Assembly: GCA_021817945.1 (NCBI GenBank)
Contig: JAKAFL010000028.1
Coordinates: forward strand, 1-50,334
Direction: 5' to 3'
From: a bacterium
GTDB taxonomy: Bacteria; Verrucomicrobiota; Verrucomicrobiia; Limisphaerales; UBA11358
DNA length: 50,334 nt
The position numbers and the translations under genes were made by a program. Positions 26,251 through 34,899 of the stretch are shown here, piece by piece (positions within the stretch are counted from its first letter, which is position 1; the number at the start of each line of letters is the position of its first letter). The notes under the pieces are model-generated. The model was not told where the DNA came from, searched no databases, and worked only from the letters and a program-made list of their open reading frames with translations.

Positions 26251-26415
26251 AACTCGAAAAACGAAATTCAAAAGGCCAATCTGCCCCAACTACTGGGCGC
26301 AAACTCTTTGGAAAAATCTTACCAGACCGCTTCGGGTATGGTTTCGATTTTTCCAAAGAGTTTCCGCTCCAGTATCTTGCCCCATCTTGAACTTTTGAAT
26401 TTCATTTTTCGGGTT
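26251..26415 (-). repeat. 165-bp palindromic repeat, copy D
   Basis: Well-preserved copy between convergent rsmH and rplW. Its perfect inner inverted repeat AAACTCTTTGGAAAAATC (26301-26318) / GATTTTTCCAAAGAGTTT (26346-26363) encloses a 27-base loop, and the terminal repeats run AACTCGAAAAACGAAATT ... AATTTCATTTTTCGGGTT. TTAA occurs at both outer borders, a possible but unproven target duplication. Confidence 0.94.
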
Positions 26416-26433
26416 AAAGACGAAAACTGCGCA

Positions 26434-26469
26434 TGAAAAAAGGCGCAAAGGAAAAAAATCCTTTGCGCC
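26434..26469 (-). terminator. Rho-independent terminator of the rpsJ-rplC-rplD-rplW operon
   Basis: On the minus strand an 11-bp perfect stem GGCGCAAAGGA / TCCTTTGCGCC with a T-rich 6-base loop is followed by TTTTTTCATG. It ends the ribosomal protein transcript about 50 bases after rplW, so rplB does not follow. Confidence 0.9.
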
Positions 26470-26520
26470 CGTAAAAACCCGGAGAACCTTCCAGAGGAAG
26501 ATTCCATCAGGATACCTTCC

Positions 26521-26802
26521 TCAGGTCAGATTGATTTTATCGCCATCCTTGAGGGTGACAATGGCCTTTTTCCAATTGGAAGCCCTGCCGGCCTGGGCGG
26601 TGCGCTGGCGGCGGGCCTTGCCACGGACATTCATGGTATTCACCTTGATGACCTTGACTTTGAATAATTCCTGGACGGCATTGCGAATCTGGGTTTTATT
26701 GGCCAGACGGTCTGCCACCACGGTGTATTGATTGAGCTTTTCGCTCTGGCGGGTGCCTTTTTCCGTGAGCCGCACGGTCTTGATGATCTCAAAAGTATTC
26801 AT
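26521..26802 (-). CDS. rplW: 50S ribosomal protein L23
   Basis: 93 residues. L23 binds 23S rRNA at the peptide exit tunnel and docks trigger factor and SRP. Family features: EIIKTVRLTEKGTRQSEKLN at the start, YTVVADRLANKTQIRNAVQ, ELFKVKVIKVNTMNVRGKAR (the extended loop) and KKAIVTLKDGDKINL at the end. It is the last gene of a truncated S10-type operon, 5 bases after rplD. Confidence 0.96.
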   Translation of the reverse strand: MNTFEIIKTVRLTEKGTRQSEKLNQYTVVADRLANKTQIRNAVQELFKVKVIKVNTMNVRGKARRQRTAQAGRASNWKKAIVTLKDGDKINLT

Positions 26803-26807
26803 GTGAA

Positions 26808-27434
26808 TTATTCCTGGGTAAGGCGGTCAGACACTTTTTCAAATGCCTTGCGCGTGAAAATGAGCTTGTCAGGACGCAATACATCGTAGGTGTTCAGCGA
26901 ATCGCTCGTGGCCAGGGCCACATTCTCCACGTTGCGTGAAGCGAGGGAGAGGTTGCGGTCTATTTCCGATGAAACCAACAAAGCGGTGCCGGTCAATTCC
27001 AGCGCGGAAATGAGGTCAACAATCTGCCTGGTTTTGGGAGTGGCCAGCTTCAAATCCTCCAGAACCACCACATCGCCTGCCTTCAATCTCTCACTCAAGG
27101 CTTTGCGCAGTGCAAGGGAGCGTGTTTTTTTGGAAACTTTCTTGCTGAAATCCCTGGGTTTAGGGCCGAACACCACACCGCCGCCCGCCCAGAGCGGTGA
27201 GCGAACTGAACCGGCACGGGCGCGGCCTGTGCCTTTTTGGCGCCAAGGCTTTTTGTTGGACCCGGCCACTTCACCTGCGGTCTTGGTACAGGCTGTCCCA
27301 CTCCGCTGGGCAGCGCGAAAGGCCACCACGGTGTCATGCACCGCCTGGGTGCCTTTGCCTGTTTCAATCAGATCAAACTTGACCTCAAGTTCACCCTGGC
27401 TCTTCCCATCAATCGTTTTGATTGCAATCTTCAT
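26808..27434 (-). CDS. rplD: 50S ribosomal protein L4
   Basis: 208 residues. L4 lines the exit tunnel through its long loop and, in E. coli, represses the S10 operon. The loop is plain: KPWRQKGTGRARAGSVRSPL and WAGGGVVFGPKPRDFSKKV. The globular domain includes LRKALSERLKAG and the C-terminal region VLRPDKLIFTRKAFEKV. Length is typical. Whether L4 autoregulation operates here cannot be seen. Confidence 0.97.
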   Translation of the reverse strand: MKIAIKTIDGKSQGELEVKFDLIETGKGTQAVHDTVVAFRAAQRSGTACTKTAGEVAGSNKKPWRQKGTGRARAGSVRSPLWAGGGVVFGPKPRDFSKKVSKKTRSLALRKALSERLKAGDVVVLEDLKLATPKTRQIVDLISALELTGTALLVSSEIDRNLSLASRNVENVALATSDSLNTYDVLRPDKLIFTRKAFEKVSDRLTQE

Positions 27435-27449
27435 GGCTGAACAATTTGA

Positions 27450-28169
27450 TTATTTCTTGGCTGCGGGCGCGGCTTTTTTATCAGCAGCAGCGGCTTTTTT
27501 CTTGCCGGCTGCAGCCACTGGCGGTTTCCATCCCTTTGGACGTTTTTTGGATTCGCGGATCACCACGTAATCCCCCTCGGACCCCGGTATGGCTCCCTTG
27601 ATCAGGAGCAGGTTGTCTGCCTCGCGGACCTGAATGATTTCCAGGTTTTGGGTGGTCCGGGTGACCTGTCCCATGTGGCCGGGCATGCGCATTCCCCTCA
27701 TGACTGTGCCTGGGAACAAACGCTGGCCGATGGCACCAGACCGGCGATGCCAGCCTTTGGCGCCGTGGGTGGAATCGCCGCCGGCAAACCGGTGACGCTT
27801 CACCACGCCTTCAAAACCGCGGCCCTTGGTGGTGCCAATGGCATCCACAAAATCGCCCGGGGCAAAAAGTGTGGGCCCCACCACATCGCCTGGCTTGACT
27901 TCTTTTGAGAAATCACGGAATTCCTTGATCCGCTTCACAGCCACGCCATTTTGCTTTTTAATGTGACCTGTCAAGGCCTTGGTCAGGCGCTGCTCCTTTT
28001 GATCATCAAATCCCAGTTGAACGGCATTATATCCGTCTGCTCCAGCCTGGGTCTTGACCTGCAACACGCGGTTTGGTCCCGCCAGCACAACCGTGACCGG
28101 CACCGCCACCCCATTCGCATCATAGACGCGGGTGTGGCCCAGTTTTTTTCCAAGTAATCCTAGTGGCAT
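27450..28169 (-). CDS. rplC: 50S ribosomal protein L3
   Basis: 239 residues. Assembly-initiating 23S rRNA-binding protein near the peptidyl transferase centre. Diagnostic: [65 protein letters not shown] and [14 protein letters not shown] Lys/Ala-rich tail of about 25 residues extends the C terminus. The ATG at 28169 (MPLGLLGKK) is the family start; the longer frame to 28205 overlaps rpsJ and is rejected. Confidence 0.97.
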   Translation of the reverse strand: MPLGLLGKKLGHTRVYDANGVAVPVTVVLAGPNRVLQVKTQAGADGYNAVQLGFDDQKEQRLTKALTGHIKKQNGVAVKRIKEFRDFSKEVKPGDVVGPTLFAPGDFVDAIGTTKGRGFEGVVKRHRFAGGDSTHGAKGWHRRSGAIGQRLFPGTVMRGMRMPGHMGQVTRTTQNLEIIQVREADNLLLIKGAIPGSEGDYVVIRESKKRPKGWKPPVAAAGKKKAAAADKKAAPAAKK

Positions 28170-28179
28170 GGCTTTATCC

Positions 28180-28485
28180 TCAAATTTTAATGGTGATGTC
28201 CACACCGGCGGGCAAATTGAGCTTCTTCAATTCGTCCACCGTCTTGGCGGTCGGATCCAGTATGTCAATCAACCGCTTGTGGGTTCGTTGTTCAAATGTT
28301 TCCTGGGACTTTTTGTCCGAGTGCGGGGAGCGTTGCACTGTGAACTTTTCAATCCGGGTGGGAAGAGGGATGGGTCCCGCCACACGGGCGCCGGTGCGCT
28401 TGACCGTGTCGGCAATGTCCCGGGCGGATTGGTCAATGACTCGAAAGTCATAGGCCTTCAATCGAATTCTTATGCGTTGTGCCAT
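28180..28485 (-). CDS. rpsJ: 30S ribosomal protein S10
   Basis: 101 residues. S10 (NusE), a 30S head protein and transcription antitermination factor. Begins [20 protein letters not shown], contains [20 protein letters not shown] with the conserved loop, and [13 protein letters not shown] near the C terminus. First gene of the rpsJ-rplC-rplD-rplW operon, 10 bases before rplC. fusA and tuf, which often precede it, are not directly upstream; a gene on the opposite strand lies there. Confidence 0.97.
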   Translation of the reverse strand: MAQRIRIRLKAYDFRVIDQSARDIADTVKRTGARVAGPIPLPTRIEKFTVQRSPHSDKKSQETFEQRTHKRLIDILDPTAKTVDELKKLNLPAGVDITIKI

Positions 28486-28925
28486 ACAAAGAGCAATTGT
28501 CTGTTAATGGTTAATTCCAACCCGCTTCGAATCAAACCAAAGCGGACGTGGACTATAACAAGTGGAAATTATTCTGCAATGGTTATTTTTATTTATTTTG
28601 GCTCAAAAAATATGGTTCTCCCCGGCCGGCTCAAACGCATCGGAAATCCTGCCAAGGAAGACTGTGCTCCACCTGTTGTGGTCTTGTGCATCCAATAATC
28701 CAGCCGCGAAAAGACCAGCCACCCCACAGCAGGATTTTGCCTCGCAAATCCCAATAGACCCCAATCATTGAATGGGTTGTGTTGTTCGAAGGTTTTTGTT
28801 TTGCAAGCCCACAGCGCGGGTTCGGCCTTATTTTGCCCACGGGAAAGACGTCCTTCCAGATATTCGATGCAACTGAACAAAATGTTTGGGTGTTTGGGCC
28901 ATTTTGGACTAGGTTTGGGGTTGTA
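28486..28925. other. Divergent intergenic region between rpsJ and the kinase-like gene
   Basis: About 440 bases that must hold the promoters of the ribosomal operon (minus) and the kinase-like gene (plus). No open frame with family resemblance was found; those present (for example 28593-29225 minus) run into the kinase gene as shadows. No repeat copy is present. Confidence 0.45.
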
Positions 28926-30290
28926 ATGAAAATGAAAATCCGCAAAAGGCTGGTGGGGTTGGTACTGGTTTTTGGCCTGATGGGCGTTTTTATTGGAATT
29001 CTTGCCTGGGTGGCCCAAACCAAGCTGGAATCCCTTCGAACCAACCTGAAAAAGTCTAATTTGGAAAGCGCCTCCATTTTGGACCCTCTGGAAACCTCGC
29101 TGGTGGCGCTGAACAGTGACATGATCAAATTTGGCCTCACCCATGACCAGGCCCTTTGGGAACGGGCATGGCACCAGGCGGTGAGGCTCCAAGGCTGGAT
29201 AGGACAGCAGAAATCGGCGCTTCACACCGCCTCAGAAGCCGCCTTACTGAAGCGCATCCAGACTTCCAATGAAACTTTTCTGCGATCCCTGCAAGATTTT
29301 TACGTGAAGGTCAAATTCCAGTATAATCGCGGGACCAGCCTGGCTGACTACACTCCGTTGCGTGACCAATCACTTCAGCTTTTTGACCTGGGCCATGACC
29401 TGGCGCGGGCGCATTCCGAGGCTCATAATGTTTATATCAAGGATGCCAACCAATCCTTGGAGGATTTGCAACGGCTGGTGTTGCTCACGGACCTGTTGCT
29501 TTTCGCGGCGGGGCTGGCTCTGGCCTCGGGCATTTACCGCCATCTCATTTCGCCCCTTGAACAGAAACTGGTGGAAAGCGAGTTTCAGACTGAGCGCCAT
29601 GAGCGCCTGGCCTCGATCGGCTTGCTGGCATCCGGCACCGCCGTGGACCTGCGAAACCTTCTCACCACCGTGAAGATTGGCGTTCACTTTCAAACCGCGC
29701 GCTGGCCTGAGCACTCACCCGAACGCGCCGAGGCGGAGGTGGTGGAAAACGAGGTTCGGAGGCTGGATCGTCTAGTGGACGATTTCCTGGTGCTCACACA
29801 AATGGTCACGCCCCAGGTGGAGGTGGTGGCGTTGAATGAATTGCTCAAGGAATTGAGGCAACGGTTTGTTCCAAAACTGGCCCCCGTGGACATCCATGTG
29901 GTGGCCGATGCGCCCGAACCTTTGCTGGTGCAGGCGGAAGTCTTCCAGTTGAAGCAGGCACTGGTAAACCTGATTCAAATTGCGGCAGACCAGATCAAGG
30001 CCAATGGCTGCATCACCCTCAAAGCCCGCAGGGACCCCGGCAACCCGGACTCTCATGAGCCGCCCAAGGCCATCCTTGAAGTAATCTCTTCGATCAAGGA
30101 AATCAAAACCGTGGATGAAAGCAACCAAGCCAACGTTGAGACCGCAGTATCCCGCAACCTTCAAACCGACGGCTTGAGTCTGGCCATAACTGCAAAAATT
30201 GTGGACCGTCACGGAGGCCGGCTCCTTTACCCGGACAAGACAGGACCGGAATCAAAATTCAGCATCATTTTGCCTCTGGCTCATCATTGA
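28926..30290 (+). CDS. Degenerate sensor histidine kinase (probable pseudokinase)
   Basis: 454 residues. TM1 at about 7-28, a periplasmic/extracytoplasmic helical region of about 150 residues (29-180), TM2 at about 183-205, then HisKA- and HATPase-like domains. The H-box region reads ERLASIGLLASGTAVDLRNL, where the canonical 'G-x-x-A-H-E-x-R-N-P-L' has Val240 in place of the phosphoacceptor His and the Pro is also lost. The N-box reads QALVNLIQIAADQI with Ile352 at the Mg-binding Asn, and no D-x-G (G1) box is seen near LEVISSIKEIK. Only the G2-like DGLSLAITAKIVDRHGGRLL is recognisable. It was probably derived from a PAS-less two-TM kinase that lost catalysis but kept the fold. It may act as a sensory scaffold, or be decaying. 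No response regulator is adjacent. The ATG at 28926 (MKMKIRKRL) puts TM1 at the N terminus. Confidence 0.8.
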   Translation: MKMKIRKRLVGLVLVFGLMGVFIGILAWVAQTKLESLRTNLKKSNLESASILDPLETSLVALNSDMIKFGLTHDQALWERAWHQAVRLQGWIGQQKSALHTASEAALLKRIQTSNETFLRSLQDFYVKVKFQYNRGTSLADYTPLRDQSLQLFDLGHDLARAHSEAHNVYIKDANQSLEDLQRLVLLTDLLLFAAGLALASGIYRHLISPLEQKLVESEFQTERHERLASIGLLASGTAVDLRNLLTTVKIGVHFQTARWPEHSPERAEAEVVENEVRRLDRLVDDFLVLTQMVTPQVEVVALNELLKELRQRFVPKLAPVDIHVVADAPEPLLVQAEVFQLKQALVNLIQIAADQIKANGCITLKARRDPGNPDSHEPPKAILEVISSIKEIKTVDESNQANVETAVSRNLQTDGLSLAITAKIVDRHGGRLLYPDKTGPESKFSIILPLAHH

Positions 30291-30354
30291 GCCGGGGGAA
30301 GGCGCAAGCAAACCGGGCGATTTCCCCCCTGGTCCAAAAACAACTCATCAGAAT

Positions 30355-30387
30355 GCAAAAAAGCCGGGACTTGAAGTCCCGGCTTTT
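30355..30387. terminator. Bidirectional rho-independent terminator between the kinase-like gene and fusA
   Basis: Perfect stem AAGCCGGGACTT / AAGTCCCGGCTT with no more than a short loop, preceded by AAAAAA and followed by TTTTAT on the plus strand. It can end both the plus-strand kinase transcript and, on the minus strand, the fusA transcript. Confidence 0.92.
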
Positions 30388-30417
30388 ATAATCAGAGTGT
30401 TTAAACCAGCGCCGTCA

Positions 30418-32607
30418 TCAGGTGCGGGCGGCCGGTTTTTTGGCTGCCTGGTCCAGAATGGTTGTCAGGACACTGTTGGGTACCTGTTCGAAGTGAAGAG
30501 GCTCCATGGAATAACTGGCGCGGCCTTTTGACAGGGACCGGATGGCGGTGGCATACCCGAACATTTCCGCGAGCGGAACCTGCGCATTCAGGATCGTTTG
30601 GCCATTCTTGGCGTCAATGCCATTGATGATTCCCCGGCGGCGGTTGATGTCGCCAAGCAGGTCACCCTGGTACTCATCAGGGGTGGTGCATTCCACTTTC
30701 ATGATGGGTTCGAGCAGGATGGGAGCCGCCTTTTTAAAGGCGTCCTTGAGGGCAAAAATACCCGCCATTTTGAATGCCAATTCATTGGAATCCACTTCAT
30801 GGAAGCTGCCGTCCACAACCTGCACCTTGATATCAATGACCTGGTAACCGGCATACACGCCGCCTTTGATGGCATCCTCCACGCCGTCAATGACCGCCGG
30901 GATGTATTCCTTGGGAATCGTGCCGCCCACGATTTCATTGGTGATTTCTATTCCCTTGCCTTTTTCATTGGGCTGCACCTTGATGCAGGCATGGCCGTAT
31001 TGCCCGCGTCCGCCTGATTGGCGGATGAATTTACCTTCGCCATCCGCCGATTTGGTGATGGTTTCGCGATACGCAATCTGCGGGGCGCCGGTGTTGGCCT
31101 CGACCTTGAATTCGCGTTTCAAGCGGTCAATGATGATTTCCAGGTGCAATTCACCCATGCCGGCAATGATCAACTGGCCGGTTTCCTCATTGGTAAAGCA
31201 CCGGAATGTGGGGTCTTCTTCAGCGAGACGCTGCAAGCCCTCGGACATTTTATCACGATCCTGCTTGGTCTTGGGTTCCACGGCCATGCTGATCACAGGC
31301 TCGGGAAACGTGGGTGGCTCAAGCGTGACGTCAAAGTTTTCGTCGCACAGGGTGTCGCCTGTGGTAATGTTTCTTAATCCGACCAAGGCGGCGATATCGC
31401 CGGCAAAAACCTCGCTAATATCCTTGCGCTCGCTGCCCTGAATAATCATGAGACGGCTGACACGCTCCCGTTTGCGGGTGCGCGGGTTGTAGATGGTGTC
31501 CCCTTTTTTCAACTGGCCGGAATAAACGCGGAAAAAGACCAGCTTGCCGGCGTAAGGATCCGTCCAGAGCTTGAACGCCAGGGAGCAGAACTTGTTGGCG
31601 TCACTCGTGTCCACTTTCACCACGTTTTCAGTGCCTACTTCATGGCCTTCAGCCCCTGGCACGTCCAAAGGACTGGGCAGGTAGTCAATCACTGCGTCCA
31701 CGAGCACCTGGACGCCTTTCTTTTTGAAAGCGGACCCGCACAGCACCGGGACCAGCTCGATTTTGCAGGTCAAACGGCGAATGGCAGCCTTCAGGGCCGT
31801 GGCGTCCACCGGCTTTTCCTCCAGGACAAGCTCGGCAATGGTGTCATCCTTGTTGGACACAGCCTCGATCAAATCAGCCAGGGCTTTTTGGGCGCGTTCC
31901 TGTTGGTCCGCAGGAATTTCACGGACTTCATAGTTCAACCCTTCGTTGGCCACATCCCCTTCCCCGAACCAGAAACACTTTTGGTTGACCACGTCAATCA
32001 ACCCGGCAAATTTATCCTCCGCCCCGATGGGAAGGAAGATGGGAAAGGCATAGGCGCGCAGCTTGGTGCGCATGTCATTCAGCGCATTTTCAAAGTTGGC
32101 CCCGGTGCGGTCCATCTTGTTGACGAATGCGATGCGGGGCACACGATACTTGGTGGCTTGGCGCCAGACGGTTTCGGATTGCGGCTGGACACCTGCCACA
32201 CCGCAAAACACGGCCACAGCCCCGTCCAAAACCCGCATTGAACGCTCCACCTCCGCCGTGAAATCCACGTGGCCTGGAGTGTCAATGATGTTAATGCGGT
32301 GAGGCACGTCTTTGAATGCCTTGAAAATCTGGTCTTCGCCCGGCTTGGTGGATTTTTGGGTCCAGAAACAGGTCACGGCGGCAGATGTGATGGTGATGCC
32401 GCGTTCCTTTTCCTGCTCCATCCAGTCGGTCACCGTATTTCCGTCGTCCACGTCACCAATCTTGTGGATCAGACCGGTGTAAAAAAGGATACGCTCCGTG
32501 GTGGTGGTTTTGCCGGCATCAATGTGGGCGGCAATTCCAATATTGCGGGTGCGTTCAAGGGTGTATTCGCGATTGGGCGAATTGACTGGTTTGGCTTCGG
32601 CGCTCAT
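30418..32607 (-). CDS. fusA: Elongation factor G
   Basis: 729 residues. Translational GTPase driving ribosomal translocation. G motifs: AAHIDAGKTTTTERIL (G1), RGITITSAAV (G2), DTPGHVDFTAEVERS (G3), NKMDRTGA (G4). Domains II-V follow, including GMGELHLEIIIDRLKREF, RQSGGRGQYGHACIKV and the C-terminal LGDINRRRGII and FGYATAIRSLSKGRASYSM. A normal EF-G of slightly above-average length (insertions near GEDQIFKAFKDV). It stands alone, without rpsL/rpsG upstream or tuf downstream, unlike the common str operon. Confidence 0.97.
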   Translation of the reverse strand: MSAEAKPVNSPNREYTLERTRNIGIAAHIDAGKTTTTERILFYTGLIHKIGDVDDGNTVTDWMEQEKERGITITSAAVTCFWTQKSTKPGEDQIFKAFKDVPHRINIIDTPGHVDFTAEVERSMRVLDGAVAVFCGVAGVQPQSETVWRQATKYRVPRIAFVNKMDRTGANFENALNDMRTKLRAYAFPIFLPIGAEDKFAGLIDVVNQKCFWFGEGDVANEGLNYEVREIPADQQERAQKALADLIEAVSNKDDTIAELVLEEKPVDATALKAAIRRLTCKIELVPVLCGSAFKKKGVQVLVDAVIDYLPSPLDVPGAEGHEVGTENVVKVDTSDANKFCSLAFKLWTDPYAGKLVFFRVYSGQLKKGDTIYNPRTRKRERVSRLMIIQGSERKDISEVFAGDIAALVGLRNITTGDTLCDENFDVTLEPPTFPEPVISMAVEPKTKQDRDKMSEGLQRLAEEDPTFRCFTNEETGQLIIAGMGELHLEIIIDRLKREFKVEANTGAPQIAYRETITKSADGEGKFIRQSGGRGQYGHACIKVQPNEKGKGIEITNEIVGGTIPKEYIPAVIDGVEDAIKGGVYAGYQVIDIKVQVVDGSFHEVDSNELAFKMAGIFALKDAFKKAAPILLEPIMKVECTTPDEYQGDLLGDINRRRGIINGIDAKNGQTILNAQVPLAEMFGYATAIRSLSKGRASYSMEPLHFEQVPNSVLTTILDQAAKKPAART

Positions 32608-32852
32608 AAATTCTTTTCCAATGCCGTTTGACCGGCGTTTCTTGCCCTTTTTTCATGACAGTCCATCTGCGCCAAGGCGCATGACTGCCACCAAAGGGAG
32701 CGTGGAAAGTACACCATAACCAGCGTGAAGCAATAAGAATTTTGACGCTGACCACAACCGCTTATGAGCAACCCACTCCTGTACACAGACTTGGCAGCAA
32801 GCTTTTACACGGCCACAATTTATTCCATCATTCGTCCTCCAATCCTGCCTTA
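32608..32852. other. fusA upstream region
   Basis: About 245 bases upstream of minus-strand fusA that must contain its promoter and leader. No open frame of note and no strong promoter match was identified by eye. Confidence 0.35.
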
Positions 32853-33086
32853 AACCCGAAAAGCAAAATGGAAAGGGTCAAGATGCGGCAAGGTGCTGGA
32901 GCGGAAACTCTTCGGAAAAATCAAAACCATACCCGAAGCGGTCTGGTGAGGTTTTTCCATAGAGATGACATGAACAGTTGGTGGGTGTGGCGCTTCCTCG
33001 CTCGCCAGCCAACCACTCATGTCATCTCTCAGTGTTTGCGCCCGGTAAATTGACGCAAATTGGACGTTTGAATTTCGTTTTTCGGA
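32853..33086 (+). repeat. 165-bp palindromic repeat, copy E, interrupted by a 69-bp palindrome
   Basis: Both terminal repeats are present (AAACCCGAAAAGCAAAATG ... AATTTCGTTTTTCGGAT), with core AAGATGCGGCAAGGTGC. The right inner arm is split at TTTTTCCAT by a 69-bp insert (32961-33029), after which GTGTTTGCGCCC continues. Total length 234 equals the 165-bp element plus 69. Confidence 0.9.
32961..33029. mobile_element. 69-bp palindromic insert nested in repeat copy E
   Basis: Ends are a perfect 13-bp inverted repeat AGAGATGACATGA / TCATGTCATCTCT. The interior is also partly self-complementary (GTTGGTGGGTGTGGCG ... CGCCAGCCAACCACT), so the single strand could fold into one long hairpin. It is absent from the other seven copies of the host repeat, so it is a later insertion, perhaps a REP-like or miniature element of a different family. 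Confidence 0.75.
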
Positions 33087-33158
33087 TACAAGCCATTCCC
33101 ATCGGTTGAAATGGCGGAGCCAACGCAGGCCTTGGCCGGGACGCATGCCGATTCACGG

Positions 33159-33195
33159 CAAAAAAAACGAGGCGACCCCAAGGGCCGCCTCGTTT
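33159..33195 (-). terminator. Rho-independent terminator after rplT
   Basis: On the minus strand, the stem AAACGAGGCGGCCC / GGTCGCCTCGTTT (near-perfect, 33166-33195) is followed by TTTTTTG. It lies 15 bases after the rplT stop and ends the rpmI-rplT transcript. Confidence 0.9.
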
Positions 33196-33210
33196 AAAAG
33201 ATGGATTAAT

Positions 33211-33594
33211 TCAGGCTTTGGCCAACGTGGCTGCCGGCTTGGCCTTGAGCGCAGTCCTGGAAATCTGGACCAGCTCGGCAAACGCGACGCTGTCCTGGGC
33301 GGCAATATCAGCCAGAACCTTGCGGTCCAACGCCACTTTTGCCGCTTTTAAGCCTTCCATGAAGCGGCTGTAGGTCAGACCTGTTTCGCGAACGGCAGCA
33401 TTGATGCGAATCTGCCAAAGGTAGCGGAAGGTGCGCTTTTTGGCCCGACGATCACGATAGGCATATTGCCTGCCATGATCCACGGCGTCCGAGGCATAGC
33501 GATAAAGTTTGGACCGTTTGAGACGAAACCCTTTGGCCGCCGACAGCATTCTGCCGCGGCGTTTTCTGGAAGCAGGTGAATTGGTAACACGCAT
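33211..33594 (-). CDS. rplT: 50S ribosomal protein L20
   Basis: 127 residues. L20 is an early 23S rRNA-binding assembly protein. Diagnostic: SPASRKRRGRMLSAAKGFRL with the basic N-terminal tail, DRRAKKRTFRYLWQIRINAA, LTYSRFMEGLKAAKVALDRK and the C-terminal domain VLADIAAQDSVAFAELVQIS. It lies 39 bases after rpmI. infC and pheS, common neighbours of rpmI-rplT, are not here. Confidence 0.97.
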   Translation of the reverse strand: MRVTNSPASRKRRGRMLSAAKGFRLKRSKLYRYASDAVDHGRQYAYRDRRAKKRTFRYLWQIRINAAVRETGLTYSRFMEGLKAAKVALDRKVLADIAAQDSVAFAELVQISRTALKAKPAATLAKA

Positions 33595-33633
33595 GGTACT
33601 TTATGGATGGTTAATTGTTTTTCCGTGCAGTGA

Positions 33634-33843
33634 TCAGTGGTGGAAGGGCAGATTCTGCTTGATCCGATAGACATCGGTTGGGTCCACCACGGCAGCTTTG
33701 CCCAAGCGGCGAAGCCGCTTTGCGTTCTTGGTTTGAGCAAGATGGCGGCGGCCTGCGCGGGAGCGCAATACCTTGCCTGTGCCGGTGATCTTGAACCGTT
33801 TGAGCACGGCTTTCTTCGTTTTATTCCCTTTGGGACGACGCAT
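33634..33843 (-). CDS. rpmI: 50S ribosomal protein L35
   Basis: 69 residues, highly basic. L35 pattern: RPKGNKTKKAVLKRFKITGT, GKVLRSRAGRRHLAQTKNAK, RLRRLGKAAVVDPTDVYRIK and a C-terminal NLPF. First gene of the rpmI-rplT pair and 73 bases downstream of skp. Confidence 0.96.
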   Translation of the reverse strand: MRRPKGNKTKKAVLKRFKITGTGKVLRSRAGRRHLAQTKNAKRLRRLGKAAVVDPTDVYRIKQNLPFHH

Positions 33844-33916
33844 AATTTAAATTGGTTTGCAAAAGACGTTGAAAATAATTTATTCCCGCAGGCATGGCAA
33901 GCAGGAAATCCCAAAA

Positions 33917-34561
33917 TCAGGGATGGTTCACTGCGTTGGTGTTGCTCGCGTTGGTGTTCGCAGACGTGGCACTGGCGGTCGAATCCGCGCCAGGCACAAC
34001 CTCCGGCGCCCCCGCATTCAACTCGGAAAGAACGGAAGCAGTAATATCAATGTCTGGACTGGCGTAAACAACGACCTCGGAACTGGATGAATTGACCACC
34101 AACGAGTATCCGCCCAGCTTGGCTTTGTCACTGACGGCCTGTTGAATTTCTGACACCAGATTGCCTGTCATGCGCTGGGTTTTATCCTCCAAGGTGGATT
34201 CAACCTCGCGTTGAAACTTGTCGAAAGCAGCCTTGGAATCGTTGATTTGCTGGGCTTTATCAGCGGCGGATTGTTTGATTTTCTGGCGGGAATCATCCGA
34301 AATAGCCTGATCATTGGCCTGATCCAGCAAATGTTGATAATCGGCCTGGGCTGCCGTGATTTGATCCGCCATCTCCTTTAAGTTTTTGCGGTCCAATGCC
34401 TTGTCCTTGTCCAAAAGATCCTCTGCCAATTTGGTTTTGTAATAACCGTTAAACAGTTTGCGCATATCCACGCTTGCCACCTTGGACTGGCCAAAGGCGT
34501 CAAACCCGGTCAAAAACAGGTTCAGGAGCAGGCAAACAAACAAAAAACGAAAAAATTTCAT
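33917..34561 (-). CDS. Skp/OmpH-family periplasmic chaperone
   Basis: 214 residues with a signal peptide (hydrophobic about 5-20, cleavage near AFGQ). It has the OmpH opening SKVASVDMRKLFNGYYKTKL, a long charged helical hairpin (about 45-140) that would form the coiled-coil tentacle, and a closing beta segment GGYSLVVNSSSSEVVVYASP, typical of the trimerisation body. The Ser/Thr/Asn-rich tail (about 180-214) is extra. Skp-type proteins escort unfolded outer-membrane proteins to BamA, which is encoded 3 kb upstream on the same strand; a beta-propeller gene and repeat F lie between. Confidence 0.88.
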   Translation of the reverse strand: MKFFRFLFVCLLLNLFLTGFDAFGQSKVASVDMRKLFNGYYKTKLAEDLLDKDKALDRKNLKEMADQITAAQADYQHLLDQANDQAISDDSRQKIKQSAADKAQQINDSKAAFDKFQREVESTLEDKTQRMTGNLVSEIQQAVSDKAKLGGYSLVVNSSSSEVVVYASPDIDITASVLSELNAGAPEVVPGADSTASATSANTNASNTNAVNHP

Positions 34562-34606
34562 AGCTGGCTAGAAAACCAGATTTTTTAAAAAACACCAGCA
34601 GAAATT

Positions 34607-34772
34607 AACCCGAAAGCGAAATTGAAAGGGTCAAGATGCAGCAAGATGCTGGAGCGGAAATCCTTTGGAAAAATCGAAACCATCCCCGAAGCGGCCTGGT
34701 GAGATTTTTCCAATGAGTTTGCGCCCAGTAGATTGGAGCCGATTGGCCTTTTGAATTTCGCTTTTCGGGATT
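34607..34772 (+). repeat. 165-bp palindromic repeat, copy F
   Basis: Full-length copy in the gap between the SBBP gene and skp: AACCCGAAAGCGAAATTG left, core AAGATGCAGCAAGATGC, inner repeat AATCCTTTGGAAAAATC ... GATTTTTCCAATGAGTTT, right AATTTCGCTTTTCGGGATT. ATTA precedes and TAAT follows the element. Confidence 0.92.
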
Positions 34773-34899
34773 AATCCAAAGTTGCATTCCCCAAAAACCC
34801 CAACACCAAACCCTGACTCCAACCGAGCATGATTCCAACTCAGAGCGAGGAATACCGGTTTGGAAAAGTTCCCGGAGGGAATTCGCCGGAATGGGGGTC

